Both the position numbers and the translations under genes were made by a program. The notes beneath the pieces are model-generated. The model was not told where the DNA came from. It saw only the letters and a list, made by a program, of their open reading frames with translations, and ran no database searches. Positions 1 to 8,093 of a DNA stretch of 16,082 nt are shown here, one piece after another. This stretch comes from Baffinella frigidus (lineage: Eukaryota; Cryptophyceae; Cryptomonadales; Baffinellaceae), in contig MU646982.1 of NCBI GenBank assembly GCA_026770585.1, positions 61,478-77,559 on the forward strand, read 5' to 3'. The first letter of the stretch is position 1; the number at the start of each line of letters is the position of its first letter.

Positions 1-32
<32 letters not shown>
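1..32. repeat. poly-G run at window edge
   Basis: The first 32 bases are all G. A homopolymer this long at the edge is as likely an assembly or sequencing artefact as real sequence. It directly abuts a beta-helix exon copy. Confidence 0.9.
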
Positions 33-70
33 CGGTTTGCGTGCGCCGTGTTGGTGTGCATCGTGCTCGC
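33..70 (-). pseudogene. beta-helix exon copy, truncated by poly-G
   Basis: On the minus strand an acceptor (CATCCACAG) precedes codons reading ASTMHTNTAHA, a close copy of the exon at 324-353. The open frame then runs into the poly-C of the window edge and no donor is visible. It could be the next exon of the minus-strand gene or a duplicate. Confidence 0.45.
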
Positions 71-170
71 CTGTGGATGTCAGGTGTTGGGTTTAGAGGT
101 TAGCTGTGTGTAGGGGAGATGATGATACAGTGTGTGACAACAGGGGGGGGTGAGGATGCGGTACGCGTGC

Positions 171-323
171 TTATCTCAGAAAAGGAGTTCTAAAACTCGT
201 TTTCTTAAGTCAACTCCCCTTCAAATATGTCAACTTATTCTTTTCTCTACGCATAAATTGACATATTTGAAGGGGAATTGACTTATTAAGAAAACGAGTT
301 TTAGAACTCCTTTTCTGAGATGA
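171..323. mobile_element. foldback element with 4-bp target duplication
   Basis: A 153-bp near-palindrome. The left arm from 173 is the reverse complement of the right arm ending at 321 over about 65 bases, with one 3-base indel and one mismatch, around a loop of about 19 bases. GTGC lies directly outside both ends (167-170 and 324-327), as expected for a target-site duplication. It encodes nothing. It splits a beta-helix exon (324-353), so it is a recent MITE-like insertion. Confidence 0.85.
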
Positions 324-353
324 GTGCGCCGTGTTGTTGTGCAGCGTGCACGC
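324..353 (-). CDS. beta-helix gene, downstream exon (interrupted)
   Basis: A very good acceptor on the minus strand (pyrimidine run, then CTCGGCAG) precedes ACTLHNNTAH, a typical beta-helix turn with the NNTA motif. It enters in phase 0, which fits the exit phase of 794-841. The exon is cut by the foldback element at 171-323. With the element and one GTGC removed the frame continues into 161-170 and beyond, so the allele here may be disrupted or spliced around. Confidence 0.5.
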
Positions 354-3300
354 CTGCCGAGGGGGGGGGAGGAATGAGAATGAGGTGTAAGACCACGGTA
401 GGGAAAGGAACATGGGGTTTAGCGTTTGGCGATTAAGGTTTAGGGTTTAGTGTTTAGGGCTCAAGGTGGAGGGTTCAGGGTGTAGGGTTTAGGGTGTAGG
501 GTGTAGGGTTCAGGGTGTGCGGACCGAGGGAAAGACGCGGGGACGCCCGGTTCAGGGTTCATGGTGTAGGGTTCAGGGTTTAGGGTTCAGAGTGTTGGGT
601 TCAGGGTTCAGGGTTCAGGGTTCAGGGTGTAGGGTGTGTAGGGTGCGCGGACCGAGAGAAAGACGCTTATGGTTCAGGGTGTAGGATTCAGGGTGCAGGG
701 TGCAGGGTGTAGGGTGTAGGGTGTAGGGTGTAGGGTGTAGGGAGCAGGGTGCAGGGTGCAGGGTGTAGGGTGCAGGGTGCAGGGGTAACGGACCGAGAGA
801 AAGACGCGGGCGTCTCCTGCCACCAGCACAGCACCCCCGTCCTGTGTCCGAGAGGGTTTTAGGGTTTACGGGTGGAGGGTTGAGGGTTTTAAGGTTCGAG
901 GGTTTCGGGTTTCTGCGCCAGGCGTCAGGCCTCGACTACCCCAACATTTAGGAAAGTGCACGTCTGCACAGGCCGCGTGCACTTGACGTGTGGGGGGCGT
1001 GTTTGCTGTTTTGTTGAGAAACCCAGCGTCCCCTGCCACCAGCACGGCACCCCCGTCCTGTGTTCAAGAGGGTTTTAGGGTTCTAGGGTTTAGGGTTCAA
1101 GGTTCTAGGGTTTCGGTTTTCGGGTTTGGCGGACACAGGACCGCGCGGATGCAGGACGGGGCGCGCGTCCAAGGGGGCTCAGGGTTTTAGGGGTTTAGGG
1201 TTGAGAGTTTTGAGGATCTAGGGTTTCGGATTTCCGCGGCAGGCGTCAGGGCTTGACCACCCCACACTTCCTCCCTAGCACGCGTCAGGTCTATCCAAAC
1301 ATTACCCAAAACATTCAGCAAAGTCCGTCCTGCGTCCGCGCGGGGGGCGTGTTTGCATGCTGTTTTTTCGAGTTTGCATGCTGTTTTTTCGAGGAACCCA
1401 GCGTCCCCAGCCACCAGCACGGCACCCTCGTCCTGAGTCCACGGTTTTAGGGTTTAAGGGTTGAGGATTTTTAAGGTTCTAGGGTTTCGGGTGTCTGGTC
1501 CTGTATCCGCGCGCCACGCGTCAGGGCTCGACCACCCGTTACTCGGAGTATCGGTGGACAACAAGCTTTCCTCGACCAAAACCACCCCTCGTGGTCGAGC
1601 CCGGGCTCGCCCCCCCGAGAGAGAGACAGACAGGGAGAGAGAGAGAGAGAGAGACAGAGAGAGAGAGAAAGGGGGGGGGCTTGTCGGTGCGACCACCCCA
1701 CGCCTCTCGAAGCCCACTGTTTGGGGTGCACGCTGGTTTTCTCAACAAAACACGCTTTCCTCGACCACCAAAAACAAGCTTCGGGGTAGCACGGAACCTG
1801 GGCAGAGTGGTGCTCAAGGTGACATGCTGGGTTACAGCGGGGGTGCTAGGAACACGCAAGGCAGTCACGACCGACCGTCTGGCTTCGGCGTCCGCGTGAC
1901 CGGTCACGCGGGCGTTCACGAGCCTGCCGGCGGGGCTGTTCCAGGGAACCTGGGCAGAGTGGTGCAGGAACGGATTCGAATCCGAGATCGCCACGCGTCA
2001 GCGCTCGACTACCCCACACAGCCCACCGTGCGTTGTGCATGCTGATTTCCTCAACACAACACGCTGTCCAGGACCAAACAAACACCATTATCAAGCTGGT
2101 GACGACCTGGGCGGAGTGGTGCAGGAACGCCGAATCCGAGATCGAAGGCCCTGCCACCACCCGAGAGCGTTAGTTTCAAGCATCGGCAGTGACATCTTCT
2201 AAAGAACGCTGTAAATACATGTGAGAATTGGTCTGTCCTAAATAACGATTCACTGCTTTCGCAGTAGTTTGCTTTGAATTAGCAGATGGCCCTCTTCGCG
2301 TGAGTATGACAGCAGCCAGCATATACGTATATGATAGAGAGAAAAGTGTACCGCTCGTGATCGCCGGCCCTGCCGTCACTCGCGCGTTAGCTTCAGGGTT
2401 TAGGGTTTAGGGTTTAGGGTGTAGGGTTTAGGGTTTAGGGTGTAGGGTGTAGGGTGCAGGGTTTAGGGTTTAGGGTGTAGGGTGTAGGGTGTAGGGTGTA
2501 GGGTGTAGGGTGTAAGGTGTAAGGTGTAGGGTTACCGCTCTCGCCCGTCGCGAAGACGGCACCCCCCCGTGTCGCCGTGTTCGCGTAGAAGTCGCAGCCT
2601 GGTGCAGGGTGGGTGTTATTGTTTTGGGTGGGTTTTATTGTTTTGAGTCGCAGCCTGGTGTCCGGGTGTTCGGGTGTTCGGGTGTTCGGGTGTTCGGGTT
2701 GTAGGATTACACGGGTTCAAGTGATGTTTTAGGGTTTCAGTGGTTGAACATTTCAGGGGTTAGTGTGTCACGGTTTTAGGGTTTTAGGGTTTCGGGGATT
2801 ACCTTGCAAGACAGGCACCACCTCGTCCATGAGGTACAGCGCACCCCCCTGATGAAGTGTGTAAGGGTTTGAACCCTGTGGGTGAAGTGCAGGGGCGGGG
2901 TCTGGTTTCGGGTTTCGGGTTTCGGGTTTCGGGTAACGGGTAACGGGTTTCCGTGTTTCGTGTGAACGGATATCCATTTAACACCAATAAATATCCGCCC
3001 CGATAAAGTGTAGGTTTCGGGTAACGGGTTTCCGGGTTTCGTGTGAACGGATATCCATCTAACACCAATAAATATCCACCCCGATAAAGTGTAGGTTTCG
3101 GCTTTCGGTTTTCGGGTTTCGTGTGAGCTGACCTCCTGGGCGTAGTTCCCCGAAAACTCGCAGCTCGAGAAGCGCGCCGCGCCCTCCTCCCCCTGAAAAC
3201 GCCGTCCGAAAGGGGGGTAAGCTCCCCTTGAAAACGCCGTTCGAAAAGGGGGTGTGGTGTAAAGTCGTTGAGAAAGGGGTAAAACAAACCCGCGCCCTCC

Positions 3301-6300
3301 TCCCCCTGCGTTTCGGGTTTCGGGTTTCGGTTTTCGGTTTTCGGTTTTCGGGCTTCGGGTTTGGGTTTCGAGTTTGGGTTTCGGGTTTATGGTTTACGGT
3401 TTGTGGTTTAGGGAGATGGATTGAACCACCCTCTGGAAATGCCGATCGAAAAGAGGGTAGGCTTTCGGGTTTCTGGTTTCTGGTTTCGGGTTTCGGGTTT
3501 CGGGTGTGGGTTTCGGGTGTGGGTTTCGGGTTTTGGGTTTCGGGTTTGGGTTTCGAGTTTGGGTTTCAGGTTTCGGGTTTGGGTTTTGGGTTTGGGTTTC
3601 GGGTTGATGGTTGACAGTTCATGGTTTAGGGAGATCGATTGAACCTGGAGGAGCACGGCGCCGCGCAGCCCGACGAACCCTGCATATCAAATAGACTGCG
3701 TCTTTCTATTATTTCTGGTACAAAGCAGACGGAATCCTCTCACGGATTAGCACGGATTTGACCACTCCGAGTTGGTCCACAGTCGATTTGAGGCGCAGGC
3801 TATCGTCGCGTGGAACCTGGATTAGCACGGCGCCGCCGCGTTTACTAGTGATAGTAAAGCCGCGCAGCCCGAATGTCGAGGCTAAGATAGCACATTCCAC
3901 CCTTAACATAGCATACAATTTGTTCTAAACTGGCTCTGATTTCGCGTTGAATTGCACCTGGATGAGCAAGGCGCCGCTGCGTTGCCCGCCGGTGTTGTTC
4001 AGGAACCGCACCCCGCCCGAAAACGGGGTAAGCCCAAGCCGTTCGAAAACGGGGTAAGCCCCCCCTGAAAACGCAACCCGGAAAGAGGGTAAGGTGGACC
4101 TGGATTAGCACGGCGCCACCGCGTTGCCCGCCCGTGTTGTTCAGGAAGCGCACCCCGGCCAGCACCGCGCGTGCCCCGTACCTGCCCCCAGAGGGTTTAG
4201 GGTCGTGGTTGTCGTATCCCTACGCAGGTCTTCATCCCCAATAAACACTGAACCCTAGTGCACTCCGGCCAGCACCGCGCGAGCTCCGTATTGTACTTTT
4301 CGGGTCAGCGCGGATTTTGGGTCGGGGTCGGGAAGTGGGAAAAAATCGAAAATATTGAAAAAGGGCTCTAGTATTTGTACATATTATGGGTGGGGGGTGC
4401 ATCTTGTCATCTTTTCAATGCATAAGATAGCATAAAACTTTAGATGGACGATTTTCATTTCCCGACTCCCCGACCCGACCTCGAGAAAATCCGCGCTGAC
4501 CCGAAAAGTACAATACCTTATCCCGAACACTACCGTTGAGGAATCCGCCTTCCTCACGCACAGGGGAACCTCTCATGTCAAACGGTCGTGGCTGTCTTCT
4601 CTCTACTCGAGTCTTTTTTGTCCGGTGGTGTTCAGGAACCGCACCAGCCACAATCAACCCTAAACCCTAACCCTTGTGCACCCCGGCCAGCAGCGCCCGC
4701 GCCCCATGCCTGCCCCCAGAGGGTTTGGGGTGTAGGGTTCAGGGTGTAGGGTGTAAATTTTAGGGATTAGCCCCGCACCTACCCCCAGAGGGTTTCAGCT
4801 TAATGATCAGCTTACTTATTTTCCCTGGTGTGTTTCGGGGGTACGCGCACCCCGTCCAGCACCGCGTGAGCCCCGTACCTGCCCCCCCACGCACGCTTTA
4901 GGGCTTGCGGCAGGGCAACCTCTGACCAGTCTAAGGTCGTGGATGTCTTATCCCTCTTCTGGTCCCTCCCCGATGCGTGAAACGAATTCACATCGGAGGG
5001 GGGTCCTAACAAGCCTCCGGCGGCCCCTGCGGGGGGCTTGCTGCGCGACCCGAATCCTGGTCGACCACTGCGGTGGCTTTCTCTGCCATCTGGTCCCTCC
5101 CCGATGCGTGAAACGAATTCACATCGGAGGGGGGTCCTAACAAGCCTCCGGCGGCCCCTGCGGGGGGTTTGCTGCGCTAATCAAGCGCGACCCGAATCGC
5201 GGTCGACCCCTGCGGGGGGCTTCCCTTTCTCCCGGTGTTGTTCAGGAACCGCACCCCGGACAGCACTGCCCACGCCCCGTACCTGCCCCCAGAGGGTGTA
5301 GGGTGTAGGGTGTAGGGTGTAGGGTGTAGGGTGTAGGGTGTAGGGTGAAGGGCTGAGGGTTGAGGGTTTAGGGCGCCTCCATCAGGATTCCCGGTGTGTT
5401 TCGGGGGTAAACGCACCCCAGAATAGTTAGGGTGTAGGTTGCAGGGTGCAGAGTGCAGGGTGTAGGGTGCAGAGTGTAGAGTGTAGGGTTCAGGGACCAG
5501 GGTTAGGATTCAGGGTGAGGGTTTAGGGTTTAGGGTTCCGTACCCCAGGGTAACGGCTCCTCCGCCCGCAGTCGCTTTACAAAAAGAGAACGCCGAATCG
5601 ACCACGGTCACGTGGCTGCGCCCGTTCGCGAACAAGCACCTAGGGTTTGGGGTTTGGGGTTTGGGGTTTGGGGTTCAGGGTTTAGGGTTTGGGGTTTGGG
5701 GTTTGGGGTTTGGGGTTTGGGGTTTAGGGTTCAGGGTTTGGGGTTTGGGGTTCAGGGTTTAGGGTTTAGGGTTTAGGGTTTAGGGCTTAGGGTTTAGGGC
5801 TTAGGGTTTCGGGTTTAGGGTTTAGGGTTGAGCGCGCACCCTCCAGAGCCAGCTTTCCGCTTCTCCGGCGCGCCTCGGATGTCCAGATCTCGAATGATAA
5901 TCTGAGGAAAAGGAAATTCATAACCATAAATCCCGATAGGCCCCACGCCAGGTCACACGTGGAATTTTCGCAAGGCAACGAGGTACCTCGCCGCCTTCCA
6001 GAGGAAGCGTTTCTCTCTGCGGGGAACTCCCTATTCCGTCGGCAAGGGTGAATGGGAAGGGTGATTTTGAATCACTTTGATTTGAATCAGTTTAATTTGA
6101 ATCAGTTTGAATGGGCGAAACCTCGTCGCCTTGGAGGAGGAGGAAGCGCGCCCCGACGAGCGTCGTGTTGCTGTTCACCCCAGCCTGCCGCCCCACGAGA
6201 AATTTCATGTGGAAACACTTATGAATTTATTAACTGGATCCAATGAAATTTACTACAAAACGATCTTTAATAGTCATCTTACGAGCGCCGTGTTGCTGTT

Positions 6301-7791
6301 CACCCCAGCCTGCCGCCCCACGAGAAATCAGCATTTATCTCATAGGGAAACAGTTTTAATTTAAAACCACTGGATTCAATGAAAATCACTACACGAATAC
6401 TTTAGTATTACTAGTAAAACTCATTATGTGTAGTAAATTTCATTGCCAGAAACAGCAACACGACGCCCCGACGAGCGGCGTGTCGCTGGTCACCCCCGCC
6501 AGCCACCCCACGGGAAATGATGGTCAATTCCACCCGAAGCCCAAAAATTGGGTTAACTCCAGATTTGACCCTCATCATCTCCAGAGGGGGAAGCGGAGTT
6601 TGAGCGTCAGCTTCGAGCATGGACCCCATTCCAGCCACACGGACGATGAGGTGTAAGCCTGGAGTCCCACGGAAAACCATTATGAGAATGCCAAACACGA
6701 CATCGAGCCGCCGGCGGAAAACCGGCTTTGAGTAACACGGGTAAGTACGCCTGCCATCCCACATTGTAGCGGCGGAAATCAGGATTTATCTCATAGGGAA
6801 ACGGTTTTAATGGATTCAATGAAAATTACTACACGAATACTTTAATATTACTAGTAAAACTCATTATGTGTAGTAAATTTCATTGCCAGAAAGTTTGGAA
6901 TTAAAACTGTTTTCCTATGAAATCCCACCTCCCGTTCCACATTATAGCGGTGGCGGGCGATTGACCTGTGGCGTATTTCTCATACACATCTGGTACAAAC
7001 GCCCAGAATCAACTTTGGGGAAATGCTCACCTGCAAGTTCCCGTTCCCGTGGAACGCGAGCGAGCACCTGGTTTAGGGTTTAGGATTTAGGGTTTCGGGT
7101 TTCGGGATTCGAGTCTCGGGTTTCTGGTTTCGGGTTCCGGGTTTCGGGTTTCGGTTCTAGTGTTTAGTGTTTAGTGTTTATTGTTTAGTGTTTAGTGTTT
7201 AGTGTTTGGTGTTTAGTGTTGGTGTTTAGGGTTTAGGGGGTTAGGAGTTACCCAAGGTTGGTGTTTGGGGTTTGGGGTTTAGAGACTTAGAGGTTACCCG
7301 AGAGCCCTTTAGGGAAATTAGTGTTTAGTGTTTGGTGTTTGGTGTTTCGGGTTTCGGGTCTCGGGTTTCGGGTTCCTGGATCCGGTTTTCGGGTTTCGGG
7401 CTTCAGGGTCAGGGTCTACCCAAAGCCCCGCACGTCCAGTCCTCGGGGTTCCGGGTTTCGGGTTCCGGGTTCCGGTTTTCGGTTTTCGGGTTTCGGGTTC
7501 CGGTTTTCGGGTTTCGGGTTTCGGGTTTTCGGTTTTCGGGTTTCGGGTTTCGGGTTTTCGGGTTTCGGGTTTCGGGTTTCGGGTTCCGGTTTTCGGTTTT
7601 CGGGTTCCGGTTTCCGGGTTTCGGGTTTCGGGTTTCGGGTTTCGGGTTTTCGGGTTTCGGGTTTCAGGGTTAGGGGTTACCCGAGCGGCCCGCACGTCCA
7701 GTCCTCGGGGTTCCCGCGCGGTGCGTCCCCTGGATCCGCATAGTCTCCGCCCTCACTGCCAGAGAGAGAGAGAGAGAGTGAGAGAGAGAGA

Positions 7792-7822
<31 letters not shown>

Positions 7823-8049
7823 TGTGTGTGTGAGAGAGAGAGTGTGTGTGAGAGAGAGAGTGGGAGAGAGAGAGTGGGAGAGAGAGAGAGTGTGTGAGTG
7901 AGAGAGAGTGTGTGTGTGAGAGAGAGAGTGTGTGTGTGTGAGAGAGTGTGTGTGTGTGCGAGAGAGAGACCCGTCCCCGGGGTCGGCACAGTCGCCGCCC
8001 TCACTGCCAGAGAGGGAGAGAGAGGGGGGGAGAGAGAGAGGGGGAGAGA

Positions 8050-8093
<44 letters not shown>

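Larger units (their letters stand above)
414..790. repeat. telomere-like array (GGGTTTA / GGGTGTA variants)
   Basis: Degenerate 7-mers run with GGGTTYAG and GGGTGTAG variants on the plus strand. This is the CCCTAAA/CCCTACA orientation for the minus-strand gene, so it reads as intron. Two relic donor-side exon pieces lie inside it (525-538 and 653-666). Confidence 0.85.

Noticed and set aside
414-790. True chromosome-end telomere
   Set aside because: Units are degenerate, interrupted by exon pieces, scattered through 16 kb and switch strand at a promoter; they are interstitial.
1953-1995. tRNA-like T-arm (GGATTCGAATCC)
   Set aside because: No acceptor stem, anticodon arm or internal promoter boxes; the sequence is part of a beta-helix exon copy.
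1798-2106. CACTCTGCCCAG as acceptors of exons on the minus strand
   Set aside because: Upstream sequence reads as beta-helix codons (SAFLHHSAQ) ending in CAG|GT, so these are donors.
3228-3656. Overlapping ORFs with FRVSGFGFRV or NPKPETRNPK peptides (also 7318-7743)
   Set aside because: All frames on both strands are open because a 7-base repeat without stops is being translated. No motif or start context.
4961-5222. CRISPR-like array
   Set aside because: Only two units, no spacers, and eukaryotic context; it is a tandem duplication.
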